Origin: Saccoglossus kowalevskii
Taxonomy: Eukaryota > Hemichordata > Enteropneusta > Harrimaniidae
Assembly: GCF_000003605.2 (NCBI RefSeq)
Contig: NW_003119425.1
Location: 658,437-722,436 of the forward strand
DNA length: 64,000 bases
Direction of reading: 5' to 3'
Shown here: positions 1-13,410 of the stretch, one piece after another
Numbering within the stretch: the first letter of the stretch is position 1
How the letters are laid out: every line of letters starts with the position of its first letter
Translations under genes and position numbers: made by a program
Notes under the pieces: generated by a model
What the model saw: the letters and a program-made list of their open reading frames with translations, nothing else
Databases searched by the model: none
Told to the model about the DNA's origin: nothing

Positions 1-536
1 AAAGCAGGGCTTGCAACATGATAGCTATTCATAAAGGGTGTTTTTTTACTTTTCATATAATACAGTAGTCACATAATGAGGCAGTTCATATTTGTCTCAG
101 TGAATCATTAATTTTTGACAGACACCTGTACAAAATACTTGGACTAAAGCCAGCTAAAATTGTTCTGTTATCTTGCATGTTTTATGAATCTATTCACATC
201 TAAATGCAGCACTTTTTTTTTTCAATGAGACATTTGTTTTTATACTAAAATATCTGAATTACTTTGAAGAAAGCTGGAAATTATGTCCCTTAAAATAATT
301 AAACAAATAAGGCACCAATGTTTTTGTAAGATATTTACATCTTTTAAGAACATTCGGTAGACTGATTCCCCACTGTTGGTTCAACCCCAAAACTTGTTTG
401 TATTCAAAATTAATTATGACAATGCATATTTATATTGAAACAAACTATGACAAAGGGAATTATATTATATAACAAAAGGCAAGGTCACCAGAGTTCAACT
501 ATGTTTTATTTGGGCAGTCTGTTTATTGGCCAATAC
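1..536. other. non-coding AT-rich sequence
   Basis: No open frame of interest, no RNA gene and no repeat recognised. It precedes the first copy of the duplicated block. Confidence 0.5.
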
Positions 537-850
537 AATAGCAATTACGCGAATGACATGTGACACGAAATTTGAATAGAAAATAAGCGATTTCAAGTCC
601 CATGTTATTTGGAACATGTTTTTCACAGGGCAGTTTTTTGCTTGACGCCTAGATAACGCAGGCTAAATAATACGTCGATTCAACAAACTGATAATGAATA
701 ATTATTCAATGTCAGTTCTTTACAAAATCCAAGTTGGCCGCGAAACCACGTGATTAATGGAAACAATCTTTCTGAAAAAATTGTGTTTCAAGTGCCATGT
801 CGAATAAACCAATGGTTATGAAATACTTGATACATGACTAGTTAACGAAA

Positions 851-898
851 ATTAAATATGGCGCCCAATGTCACAGGACTATGGCCGCCATATTTAAT
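851..898. repeat. inverted repeat (hairpin) in block copy 1
   Basis: ATTAAATATGGCGCC and GGCCGCCATATTTAAT face each other across a short spacer. The same structure is perfect in copy 2. Confidence 0.75.
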
Positions 899-3654
899 TC
901 TCGCTATTTTTGTGTGTGAGAATATTACTAATCATATTCCATAGAAGCTACAGCAACAAATTTGGAAGTCCCAGACCTTCAGAGTTTTGAATTGAGCAAT
1001 ACTGAGTTTTAGAAAATCCGAAATGGCGGCCGAACCACGTTACTAATCAAAAATCTTGGTGCCACTCCAGTCTAATTGAGCAAGATATATGTTTAAACCA
1101 TTACATTATATCTGACGACATTCAGTTTTCCAGATAATTTGTCAAATCAGATTGAACAACTTATTTATGTGCATAAAATATATTGTCGCGAAGCAGCAGC
1201 TGATCCATGATAATAATTTATTATCGCAATCATCTTGAAAACAAAGTGTCCTTCGAGCGAATAAATCACGCATCGTCATTATACGTGTCGTTGTCCACTG
1301 TATTGTATGTAGTATTTTGCGGAGAATAATATAAATATTTCAAATCAATACGTATATACGTATGGCACGTAATCGAAATGTCTTGGTAATTGTGTCGAGT
1401 GCAAACTTGCCAATAAAGCACACTCCGTCAGCAATCAGAGAATTCTCGCGCCTTTTAGCGGGTAGTATACAATTCTTCGATAAATTGTGACCATTTCGTA
1501 ATACCCACCACTACATGTTACCTATCACGGTGTACTGCCGAAGGGCTTTATTTAAATCTAACAATTGTTGCAACCATCATATTATATATACATTGAGCGC
1601 TATCAGGTTATATTTATAATTTAAGTGAAAAATATAAATATTCTCGATTTTCTTTATGATATTGTATTACCCTGCGGATTGGATGCACTATCCCATAATA
1701 TGTACCCATTGAACTATAGCTCTTCTGCCAGTCCTCATTAATCGCACCACCATGGTATTATGACGTGATCCGGGATATGGCATACCCAAAGGCAAATGAT
1801 TCTAATCCATGTACACTATCTCTATTTTTCTGTGACAACAAACATAATCTACGACCAAGACACGGTTTGTGGATAAAAAACGAGACGAAAAAATTAAAAT
1901 TATAACGTCTACTGTACTACTCTACTTAACTAATGATGATCTATTATCGTTTTTGTTTGTTTGTTTGTAGTTTGTTCACATTCTCCCTTTCTGGTTTAGC
2001 ATCTGTCATTAATTATTTGCATAATGTCAGATATTAGACTATCAATTCACCGTTATTGACATGGTTTTATTTCATTTTACCAATTTATGTATATATTTTT
2101 TTATTATCATCAGCCGATTCTCTATTTTATGACTCGAGAAAAATATCATTCGAGAGATGTTCATATTTGCGACAACTACATCCTAACACAACAGTTATTG
2201 TAGATATTAGACTCGCATTTAGCATCTTTATTTGTCACCGCTCAGGATGAAATGCTATGTTCTGATTTGATTCAAGAAGAGCTAAATTACGTTCAATATT
2301 AAAAACGCAGCAATAAATAATTGTTTTTTGTTCTCTGTACCACAGAAAAAAAACACTCATGTCTGGCGTTATTAGCGTATGCGGAGAATATCAACGTTTT
2401 AACCTAGCGTAAACAAGATCCATATTTTACTACTTCTACGCACACCTAAGTGTGCCTGCTACGCATCAATAGATCTGAAATATTACACCTGATATGTCAG
2501 CTCATTAAAACACGTGGTCCATGAAATGACGCCAGTTTATAAACCCTTATTGAGAAAACATTATTATATGAGTTGATTTGCCCCGACGGGTGCCCTCATT
2601 ATTTCTAACAGCGTGATTGTATTTAATCTGTTTTATTTTTCGATGATATTTAGTTAACTATTTTCACGAGTTGTTGGAGAGTTTAATTTAAACATTCTAA
2701 CAGTTTTCTCGCAAAGTGATCGTGTGCATCGCCTTGAGCTATTATCAAACATGACTAAGAGTTTTTGAAACTTTTCACGAAAGTGTCCTACATACGTTGG
2801 CTGGAATGTTCTAGGATTACATTCTTCGACCGAATGCCATCTCGTCATTTATAGACGTCTTGTACGTCCAATATACACATCCAAATCATTACAAAACATG
2901 TGTCAAATTGTTTGTCAAATTGTCATTATCTACAAAGTAAGGTGTTCTATTTTATTCAAAACCTAATTTGCCTTTAGAGTATAGATTTTAAGTTTTCCCA
3001 ATTTCCAATGTTGCTCAAAACTTGATGAATTCAATATATATATACAACCTTCTAGTTTGAAGAGCACTTAGCAAATTCAGACACTCACTCTGTGAACCTC
3101 AATCGCATCCATTGGCGAACTCAAGCATTTGAAGCACATCAACAGCCGTTTGGATGGACGGTACTTCTAAATCAGGTGACAACCACCATTAACAAACTCG
3201 TCATATGTATCTTTCATTCAAATTGTTTGTAAATAACAAATATACTTATAGGCTCTTCATAAGTTACAACCGAGTACAACGATCAAATGAACCATTTAGC
3301 TGATTAAAACTCTACTTGGAAATTTACAACCTTATTGCAACATTCGAAGTTTGCTTGTTAATAACAATGTATTGCCAAAGAAGAATATTTTGACCTTTTC
3401 TCTTAAGATTAGAGCGAACCTTTCATGGTGATGTTTATCAAATGAAATGCCAACGTGTTATCGTGGCATTTCTCGCTTAATCAACGTTTGCGTGAATGAA
3501 AATGACTCGACCTATGCGGATCACTTCTTTCCTGACGAACTACGACAATATAGCGTGTGCACTTAAACTGCGTAATGTTTTATGTATGACAAATTTGATG
3601 GAAATATTTTAAAAAATAGCAATTTTCTATGGAATCGTAAAATTAATAGATAAA

Positions 3655-4010
3655 TTATTGATGTGAATCAAAACGGTTACAAATCATTCTGTTATGCAGG
3701 TTTGATCAACAAAAATGAGCATTTTAAAAATTGTCACCAAGCAGTGGTGAATTCTTATCTCCATTAAAGCAAAGTTGCATTTTTAAACATTTATGTTAAA
3801 AATGCCTATTAACTACATAAAGTAAACACAAATCTAATGTACATGTGTCATGACCTCTATATATAATCTCTTAGATGTTATGGTCTCTGCATTTATGCCC
3901 CGAATATGTCAGGGACCACTACAATTTCAGAACACAAGATGCCCCTACCACAATATGTATACCCGAATACGTCAGAATATTCAATTGCCTAAAATGTCAG
4001 GGTCACTTTG
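3655..4010 (+). repeat. dispersed repeat, also at 48722-49050
   Basis: This part of the extra piece in block copy 1 matches the reverse complement of 48722-49050. Shared stretches include AAAACGGTTACAAATCATTC, TGTCACCAAGCAGTGGT and CAGGGACCACTACAATTTCA. At its right end the homology runs into the minisatellite. No coding function is recognised. Open frames across it differ between the copies. Confidence 0.85.
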
Positions 4011-4258
4011 TTTTTGCCCCTCTCTAGATGTCAGGGTCACCTTGTATATGCCCCAGATGTGAGAGTCACTTTGTTTATGCCCCAAGATGCCAGTGTCTCT
4101 TTGTTTATGCCCCCATGTGAGGGTCATTTTGTTTTTGCTCCAAGATGTCCAGGTCACTGTGTCTTTGTCAGGGTCATTTTGTTCCTACCACCAAATGTCA
4201 GGGTCACTGTGTGCATGGAGACCCCAGATGTCAGGATCAATGTTAATATCCCCCGTGT
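3993..4258 (+). repeat. imperfect minisatellite, about 30-bp unit
   Basis: About eight to nine tandem units built on ATGTCAGGGTCACTTTGTTT followed by a (T)ATGCCCC(A) stretch, with unit length and sequence drifting. The frames of 115 and 121 codons crossing it are read from the repeat and I do not consider them genes. A single unit is found at the matching edge of the 48722 copy, so the array probably expanded inside a dispersed element. Confidence 0.85.
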
Positions 4259-5302
4259 CATGCAGTGTATATTTTGCCCTCATTTGCCACATGGAAGGAT
4301 TTCATGTTGTATTGTTCAATATTACCACTATGCCGACAGATATAAACTACTGTAAAATACTGTATATTCCCTTGGAATTGATTTTCGCTATTTTCGCTGA
4401 AAGATTCAGTGAAAATAAAATCCATCGAATAGACCTTTTTCCTATATTTTAAATTCAACTCATCAAAAATCAGTGAATATAAATGTTATACAAAACTCTC
4501 AAAAAGTCTATTCAGCAAAAATTAATCCTAGCTAAAATAAAGTATTTTTCAGTAAACACTTGTATACTCTTATTACATACACTTGCATCAATAATTACTG
4601 TGTAATATGTGTTAACGATAGTCATTTACCAAATTTACCCCACTTCCAATCATCCTGATGTAGTTTAAATTGTGTTTGTTCTGACACATTGAATAGAGCA
4701 CTTTGTCCCCAATTATTTGTATGCTCAGTGCTTGTGTAGAAAAAACAGTACGTGAAACTTCACGAATTGAGCTCACAAATTTACATTGAATACATGTCTA
4801 ATACCCGCCCCATATACCTCAAAAATATGATACTATACCCGTTATCACAAAACAGCCTCAAGTACATCACTATCAATTGACATATATCAAATATTGGGGC
4901 TAGGGTTATATCATTATATACCCATCGATGTAATGTTTTGAGACAATGCCTATTCAGAATTCTTTATATAATACAATTATTGAGAATATTGAAAATACAT
5001 ACTTAGCAACGTGAGAAACAAAATCATTTTTGTTCGCTAATGTGTTATATACCGTTCACGTGGCTCGGATACCGCATTGCGCATATAAAAATAAGTGTGA
5101 CTTAAATATGACAATTACCATGAATAAATTCATAATATTATGAAATATGCATGTTGTAGATTAGTGTACTTGTAGTACTATTCACCGGACGACTGATCAC
5201 GTGCACACTTCTGACATAAAGACTTTATTTTACTAATCATGTTTACTTATTACCATATTCATGTCATTAGAATACAGATAATTACAGCAAATATAGCGGA
5301 AA

Positions 5303-7960
5303 TAATAATAATAACTAATTTATAAAGCGCCAGTATTCAAAACAAGGTAATGTTAAATGGCGCCGTACATAGAGATGACTATTTGTTAAAGGCTTTCCTA
5401 AAAAAGATGGGTCTTAATTTGAGTCTTGAAACTGTTCAATGTTGGTGACTTGCGTAGTGGCAATGTGTTCCAAAGCCGTGGTGCAGCACATGAGAAAGAG
5501 CGTTTGCCGAATGATTCTAACTTATTCTGAGTTTCACCAGTAGCCAATGCAAATCTTGTAGAATCGGTGTCACAATTCTTGCTGATGTGTTCTGGGCATA
5601 TTGTAGTGACTTTGTAGTTTTCTCTGGTAGTCCAAATAGAAGTTTTGAAGATATTAATGCATGAATAATTATTGTACACGTATGTTGCAGATATGCGCTT
5701 CTTGAAGCAATTATGATGATCAAAGATGACCCAAATGTTTCTTGTCTCAGTTGGATAACGCTTGAACGAATGAGAATATTCGGAATGCGGTTAAACGGCG
5801 ATCTAATTAGAAGAGCCTTAGTTTTATCATCATTAAACTATACTTTATTACATGACATTCATGATTTAATGTCACAAGCTGTACTTTCAATTATGCTAAC
5901 TGAAGACGGTGTATCAGAGTATGAGAAGGCGAGGTAGAGTTGGTGTTCATCAGCACTATGACGACGAATAAGTTGACCTAGTGGTGATATATAAATGGAG
6001 AATTCTAGAGGTTTAGAACAGACCCTTTGCACCCTTGGGAAACTCCGGTTTTAAGTACATGAGAAGCGGAGAGGCTATCATTGATGGAAACACGCTGATG
6101 CCGATCCTTCCGATAAGAAGTGAATCAAAGAAGTGGAGTATCAGTAATGTCAGTCTTGTCAGAAGTATATCATGGTCAATTGTATGGAAGGCTGCGGATA
6201 AATTCAGAAGGATGAGAAGTACACATTGACCAGAGTCAAGCGACATGCAAATGTCATTATGGACCTTTAGAAGTGCTGTTTCAGTGCTATGAATTCTCTT
6301 ATATGCAGATTGTAACGGTTCAAGTAGTCAATATTCAGAAAGATATGAATTCAGTTGTAGCGCTACCACTTTCTCCAGGATCTTGGAAGTAAATTGTAGA
6401 ATTGAAACATGTTTAATTATGTTGCTGACGAATGAAGGTTTCATCAGTGAAAGTGTGACGATTGCAGTTTCCAATATGTATAGTGATGTTAATTATATCA
6501 GCAAGTTTGTGTACCAGTTTTCCAAGACATTTTTTAGTGTTGTTGGATCTAAGCGGCATGATTTCGATGGTGATTTACTAATTAATGTCGGATAGTTCAT
6601 CTGTATTAGTGGTCCTGAAAACGTGAAAAGTAGAGGTGGATGTAGTTTCTATATCCGGCAGAATATTGACATTTTTCATCGAGTCTAGTTTGTCACGGAT
6701 ATCTGTAATCTTATTGATGATAAAATTGCTAAATTCATTGGCAAGTGTTTCGTCACACTTATGTGATGGTAGCTGTTTCTGACTTAAGTTCCCAGACCAG
6801 TTTGAACTGATGCGAAATAAGAATTGTTGATCATGAACATGGTCCTCGATCAGGTTGGTGTCGTAAAACTGTTTAGATGTATGTATGAGCTGGCTGACTT
6901 TCTTGCATTCATGTTTAAAAATGTGTCTGTGAATTTCTAGTGTAGTAGACTGCCATTTATTTTCAGCTGATCGTCTGATCTTTTTCGCCAAATTGATGTC
7001 AATAGTGTACCATTTACTATATGGGCGTAGAGTGATGACCCGCTTTTTAACAGGATCGTGCTAGTCAAGACTGTCCGAGAGAGTAATATTGAATTGTAAG
7101 ATGACAGTTTGTGAATCGGATGAAGGCAGGATGATCTCAGGAGATACTTCCAGGTCGCTCTGGAAATCATCGAGTGAAATTGATTTAATACATCGATAAG
7201 TTATTCGCTTTTTGGAGAGTGGTGGCTTACGATACACACGTGTGGCATTCACAGGGTTATGATAAGACAGTTGGAGTTGGTCGACAGTAACACCTTTGAT
7301 TGTATCTGCAGAGTTGGAGATGAATAGATCCAGTATATGACCTTTTATATGAGTTGGTTTTTGACTCACTGCTTGAAGTTGCAACCTTCAATGATGTATT
7401 GGCACTGGAATCACAGGGATCATCAAGATGTAGATTAAAATCCCAGACAAAATACAGGTGGCCAGTACATGCTGCATATTTCTCCAACTGAGTGCTGAAC
7501 TCTGTTAGAAACTGGGTAGTAGTGAGTGTGTTGTTTCTAGAATGTGGTGGACGATATAGAGCCACAAGTTGGCTGAGAGGTTTCCATGTTACAAGTTTTT
7601 GTGATGACTTATAAATGATGGCGACACCACCGCCAGCCGATCCTGCTCGTGGTGTTTGCTTGAAAGAGTACCCAACTGGTGTTGGTGTACATTCTGTAAT
7701 AATATGCTCATCTACGGTGTCTTTGAGCCACGTTTCTGTGAGTGCAATTACGTCAATGTTCTTTTCAGTAATATAATCTTGTACATCTGATGCCTTGTTA
7801 CAAATGGAGCGAATATTCCTGGTTGAGAGAAGAAGTTGGAGTTGACGCTGAATGGTGTCCTGGGTACCAGAATGTTTAAGCCACTATTGTTTATACGGAG
7901 CATCGGAATGTCGTATAATTCCTCGTCGTCTGTTGCATTATATCATCGTTGAGAAAACAA
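5303..7960 (-). mobile_element. CR1/L2-like LINE, endonuclease plus reverse transcriptase, dead
   Basis: Read on the minus strand from the 7.9-kb end. The APE endonuclease start shows NIRSICNKASDVQDYI and VIALTETWL. YRPPHSRNN and GHLYFVWDFNLHLDD follow, where active copies have GDFN, then PTHIKGHILDLFIS. The reverse transcriptase has [17 protein letters not shown]. The region that should carry the YADD catalytic box reads GQLIRRHSADEHQLYLAF, so the box is damaged. The C-terminus has EKTTKSLQYAQNTSARIV, FSCAAPRLWNTLPL and LNSFKTQIKTHLF. The frame is broken several times. The 3' end has the TTTATAAAGCGCC-type tail and a short (AAT)n. It sits between the two duplicated blocks. Confidence 0.9.
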
Positions 7961-8074
7961 TCATCAAGCTAAGACAGCGGATTTCTTTTCGAATATTATT
8001 AATATTGATTACAGTTTTTTTGTAAATTATTCGATAGCTGCAAGTTCCCTGAAAATCACGACTATGCATCATTA

Positions 8075-8405
8075 ATTTCCAGTCTGTGAAGAACAAAATT
8101 GACTTTGTAGTCAATTATATCAACAGCGAAGAAATCGATATTTGTATTTTTCCTGAAACCTGACGATGTTGAACTGTCAGGAGACCTCAATAATGATGGT
8201 AAGAATTTAGTTACACACAATATGACTGATCGCAGTGTTGGGGGTATTGCTATATTGCAAAAACCGTAACAGTTATTAAATGTCATTGTAATTCATATGG
8301 GTTCCACGCAATCCTACGAATTCGTTGCAATGTTTATGCCAAATGGGGCACTTCCTGTCAGATTGTTGGTGATTTATTGCATTCCATATTCTGATGTATA
8401 TAAGG
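8075..8405 (+). mobile_element. endonuclease fragment of a second LINE, opposite strand
   Basis: Plus-strand reading gives QSVKNKIDFVVNYINSEEID followed by ICIFPET, then DRSVGGIAILQK and, after a change of frame, PVRLLVIYCIPYS. This order (N-x-x-S-[IV]-x-NK, PET/TET, GG-[VI]-A, then YR-P) is that of LINE APE endonucleases. It is a 5' fragment of the coding region only and is broken by a stop. It lies head to head with the LINE at 5303-7960 but differs in sequence from it. Confidence 0.65.
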
Positions 8406-8455
8406 TTGGTGTTTAATACGTTTTTAAATTGTTAATTGTTTAAAGGCCGTTTAAA

Positions 8456-11400
8456 ATAACAATTATGCAAATGACTTATAAAACAAAATTTAAATCGACA
8501 ATAGGCAATTTCGAGCTATGTGACTAGGGAACATGTTTTTCACAGGGTAGTCTTTGCTTAAGAACTAGATAACGCTGGCTACATAATACATCGATTAAAC
8601 AAATTGATAATGAGTATTTACTCAATTTTGTTAATTACAAAATCCAAGATGGCCGCGGAACCACGTGATCAATGACAAATCTTTCGGAAAAGATGATGTG
8701 CACCAAAACATTAAAACAGTGGTTATGAACAAGGTGATGCATGAATGATTAACGAAAATTAAATATGGCGGCCAAAGTCACATGACTATGACCGCCATAT
8801 TTAATTCTCGCTATTTGTGTGTGTGCGAATATTTGTAACCATATTTCCTAGATGCTACAGCAAAAAATTTGGAAGTCCGAGACTTCCAGAAGGTTGAATT
8901 GAGCAATTCTGTGTTTTACAACATCCAAGATGGCGGCCGAACCACGTGACTAATCAAACATCTGTTTCAGTCGAAGCAAATATAAAGCATATCTAAATTT
9001 TCAGGCCAAATTGTACGAAGACGAACATGTAAAAGAGCATTAACAATATGCTTTTAAGCCTGACAGGCCTTGAAGGCCTAATAATCAGTACAAAAGTAAT
9101 AGTCTTGTTGGCATATACATTGTGATTACGATGGTACCAATCCAGTCTAATTGAGCAAGATATATGATAAACCATTACATTATATCCGACGACATTCAGT
9201 TTTCCAAATAATTTGTCAAATCACATTGAACATCTTATTTAAGTATATAAAATATATTTCGAAGCAGCTGCTGGTCCATGATAATAATTTATTAACCCAA
9301 TTATCTTGACAACAAAGTGTGCTTCGAGCAAATAAATCATGCACCGTCGTTTTACGTGTCGGTGTTCACTGTATTGTATGTAGTATATTTTTTAGAATAA
9401 TATATATTTTTCAAATCAAGGAGACACGTGCCATATCCAAATGTGTTGATAATTGTGTCGGGTGCAAACTTGTCAATAAAGCAAACCCTGTCAGTAATCA
9501 TAGAACTATAGCGCCTTTTAGTGGGTAGTATATAGTTCTTCGAAAAATTTTGATCATTTCGTAATATCCTCGACTACATGTTACCTATCACGGTTTACTG
9601 CCGAATTGTTGCAACCGTCATATTATATATATATTATATTTTTGATATTGTATTACTCTGCTGGTTGGATGCACTACCCCATAATATGTACCCATTGAAC
9701 CATAGCGCTTCTGCCAGACCTCATTAATCGCACTACCGGATGCTATATATTGTGACATGATCCGGGATATGGTATACCCATAAGGCAAATGATTCTAATC
9801 CATGTACATTATGTCTATAATTCTATAACAACACACATAATCTAAGATCAAGTACGGTTTGTAAAAAAAAAAAAAACGAGACTGCAAAATTAAAATTGAA
9901 AGGTCATGCTTTTTGTCATGTTTGTCATCATGGAACAACAGTTACTGTAGATATAAGACTCGCGTTTAGCATCTGTGTTTGTTACCGCTCAAGATAAAAT
10001 GACATGTTCTGATTTGACTCAAGAAAAGAAAAAAAAAATACATTCAATATTAAATATGCAGCAATATAGTATTGTTCCTTTGTTCTTCCGTTTTTTTTTT
10101 CAATCGTAAATATAATTCGGTAAATGCAGAAACAAAATTATTATTATTATTGATATCAGCGTATGCTAGACTGTCGAAGTACTAACCTAGCGTAAACATG
10201 ATCCATATTTTACTACTTCTACGCACACCTAAGTGTGCTTGCTACGCATCAATAGATCTGAAATATTACACCATGGAATGGAATGACGCCAGTTTATAAA
10301 CCCTTATTGAAAAAAAAAATTATATGAGTTGATTTGCCCCGACGGGTGCCCTCATTATTTTGACGAGCGTGATTGTATTTATTCGATTTGATTTTTGGAT
10401 GATATTTGGACAACAATTTTCACGAAAGTTGAAAAGTTGAATTTAAACATGTTAACAGTCGTCTCTCAGTGCATCGTGTGCATCGCCTTGGGCACGTATC
10501 AAACATACGCGGCGCAAAGAGTCTTCGAGACTTGAACGTGTTTTCACGAAAATGTCCTACATACGCTGACTAAGACGACTCGAATGAAATGTTCCATGAT
10601 CACATCATTCGATCGAATGTTATCTCGTCATTTATGGACGTATTGTACGTCCAATAAACACATCCATGACATTAAACCAAATATAGTATAGATTTTTAGT
10701 TTTTCCAGTTTCCAATTTTGCTCAAAACATGATGAATTCAATATATATATACATCCTTCTAATCTGAATAGAACTTAACAAATTGAGGCATTCACTCTTT
10801 GAACCTCAATCGCATCCATTGGTGAACGTAAGCATTTGAACAATCGTTTGGGTGGACGGTACTTCTAAATCAGGTGACAACCACCATTTACAAACTCATC
10901 AATAGTATCTGTTATTCCAATTGTTTGTAAATAACAAATATACCTATAGATTCTTGATCAATTACAAACGAGTACAGCGACCAAATGAACCATTTAACTG
11001 ATTAAAACCCTACTTGGAAATTTACAACCTAATTGCAACATGCGACGTCTGCTTGTTAATAACAATGTATTGCCAAAGAAGAATATTTTGACCTTTTCTC
11101 TTAAGATTAGAGCGAACTTTTCATGGTGATGTTTATCAAATGAAATGCCAACGTGTTATCAAGACAATTCTTGCTTAATCAGCGTTTGTGGGAATAAAAT
11201 TGACACGACCTATGCCGATCATTCATTTTCCAACGAGCTACGGCAATATGTATATATTTTGCGAACACTTAAACTGCGTAATGTCTTATTTCAGACAAAT
11301 TTGATATTTTACACATTGAATAGAGCACCGACCTAATATTGTCCACAATATGTTATGCTCAGTGTCTATGTGGAAAAACAGTTCAAACATTAAAATTAAA

Positions 11401-12075
11401 TATACATCTAAAACATGCACCATATTCCTTGCCAAATATGATAAAATACCGGTTATCACAAAGAAACCTCAAATACACCACTATAAATCGACATATATTT
11501 GACACTGAGGGGTAGGAACATATCATTATAACAGCATTAATGTAATTTTCTGAGCCAATGTCTATTCAGCATTATTCATATAGTACCACTATATTAGTGA
11601 GGTCGTAGGAAATATTGAAAATATATACTAATCTTAGCAACATGAGACACAAAACGACCATTTTTGCGAAGGTGTTAAACTGACATTATATACGGTTCAC
11701 TTAGCTCGGGTATCACATCGCGGATGTAAGAAATGTTCATATGGTATTAGCCAATGGTATTAGCCAATTATAATAAAAGTGTCACAATCTAACTCTAAAT
11801 ATTAAAGTTAAAATAAAAATAAGTGTGACATAAATATGATGATAACCATTGCTATATTCATAATATTATGAAATATGCGTGTTGTAGATTAGTATAGTAC
11901 TACTCACCGGTCGTCTGATCACGTGCACGCGTCAGACATAACAATTTTATTTTACTAATCATGTTTACTTATTACCATATTCACGGAGGTGTGGGGGAGA
12001 ATATGATGATTACGACTTCATTATTCATGACATTAGAATACAGAGAATTACATAAAATATAGCGGAAAACAGGTG
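8456..12075 (+). repeat. duplicated block, copy 2
   Basis: Second, shorter copy of the 537-5295 block, in the same orientation. It has a private insertion of about 130 bases near 8990-9125 and about 45 extra bases near 11985-12030. The shared marker CACATTGAATAGAGCAC (11312 here, 4686 in copy 1) shows where copy 1 took up its 1.07-kb extra piece. No terminal inverted repeat or transposase frame was recognised at the edges. Confidence 0.85.
8757..8806. repeat. inverted repeat (hairpin) in block copy 2
   Basis: Perfect 15-bp arms AATTAAATATGGCGG (8757-8771) and CCGCCATATTTAATT (8792-8806), 20-base spacer. The GGCGGCC(A/G)-type core recurs nearby in CAAGATGGCGGCC. Confidence 0.8.
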
Positions 12076-13024
12076 TTTAAAAAGTATTAGTATCATTGTT
12101 TTGCACTGATGTCTGTGGTGGAAGAAATCACGATGTCATGGATTGACAATTTCATTAGTGATACACTTTTCAAAGAGTGGCATTTGTTTCACTATTGAGA
12201 TTCATGTCTGTTTTAAACTATATCCAATGGGGAGTTGTAAATACACTCACCATGTTTTAATTCGATTCGAACCGTAACAATGGTGACGCAATCGAGGAAT
12301 CCCGGGAGAAATCTGATACTGCTATATATGAACATAAATAGCCGCTTTACGGATATCGGATACTCACAGCGATGTCTGCCGACTACAAAATCTCTTAGTA
12401 AAGACTAACGCTCCCCTGATATATAGCGCCGAATATTGGCAAATAATAAAGCATGGTTTTAATGTAACATCATAGACCCGTAAATGTTGAGTGTCGATTT
12501 TTTTCTGATCAGCGTGGATTTTCCCAGTCTACAGGGTATGCCACTTGTCGCGAGTTTGACTTGATTGCCACTTCATTCTCATTTCGATGGAAATGTATAT
12601 TTATGAACTAGGATACTCTCGTCGTGTTTTATAAAATCCCCTAGTGCCTTCGCGTACATTCTACTATTATAACATGGCCTCGATAATGTACACAACAAGC
12701 AGTCTGAGATTCAGTGTAATAGCATTTTAAAATTAATTGATGAATGACACATGATGTAATAGTGGCATATGCAAATTGAAGACAATCTGTCAATGTATTG
12801 TACACACCAAGTTTTATTTAAATGAATCCACTGTAATTGACAGAGATCTATAATCTGAAAAAAATAACGTGCTTCAGGCAATTTTTGGAAAGCTGGTGAA
12901 AGGTCACTGTTAATGCATGGTATAATGCGTAGTGAATATTCAGGGGGCAATTAGTTGGTCATTCGTCATATTTGAATATCTCAGCCAAGATCAGTTCTGC
13001 CGTTGCTACCTTTTATTTTGTACC
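12076..13024. other. non-coding stretch
   Basis: No gene recognised. One 79-codon minus-strand frame (12711-12950) has no family resemblance and no splice context I trust. Confidence 0.45.
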
Positions 13025-13235
13025 TGATATTCATGTTTTTATTATCTATTCTGATTGACATTCACGATATGATAGACATGATACAACTGAGGTCATTTGT
13101 GCAATTGTTTTCTTTACTCTGTGTATGTGTATGACATTCATGTCTTTATTATTTTTTTCTAATTGACACTCATGATATGACGAACATGGTACAACCGAAG
13201 TCATTTGTACAATTGCTTTCTTTATACTGTCACAG
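13025..13235 (+). repeat. tandem duplication, two 107-bp units
   Basis: Unit 1 starts TGATATTCATGTTTTTATTA and unit 2 (13132) TGACATTCATGTCTTTATTA. Both run through GTCATTTGT(G/A)CAATTG to CTTTA. Several substitutions separate them. Confidence 0.85.
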
Positions 13236-13410
13236 TGTTATTTCTTTGAAGCTCTACCCTTTTCTTTACTTTGTTTTGTTGAATTGCATTAACAGAAAAT
13301 TATTATCCTGTAACAGTACATCTTGAATTTTCAAGGTGAATGTTCCGGCGAAGCACTCCACTATCAACTTGAAGTATTTCATTAGAACTATGTGTATGTG
13401 ACAATGCCCT

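Larger units (their letters stand above)
537..5295 (+). repeat. duplicated block, copy 1
   Basis: It aligns in order with 8456-12075, from TAGCAATTACGCGAATGAC at its left edge to the ATTAGAATACAG/ATATAGCGG stretch at its right edge. By eye most aligned stretches look well over 80% identical, with indels. Copy 1 holds about 270 bases near 1920-2190 that copy 2 lacks, and an extra 1.07 kb (3610-4682) made of another dispersed repeat plus a minisatellite. No coding gene is recognised inside. It may be an old segmental duplication or two copies of a large unclassified mobile element. Confidence 0.85.

Noticed and set aside
4008-4452. Overlapping frames of 115 and 121 codons with repeated CxGH.V-like peptides
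   Set aside because: They are translations of the minisatellite at 3993-4258. Unit length drifts and shifts the frame.
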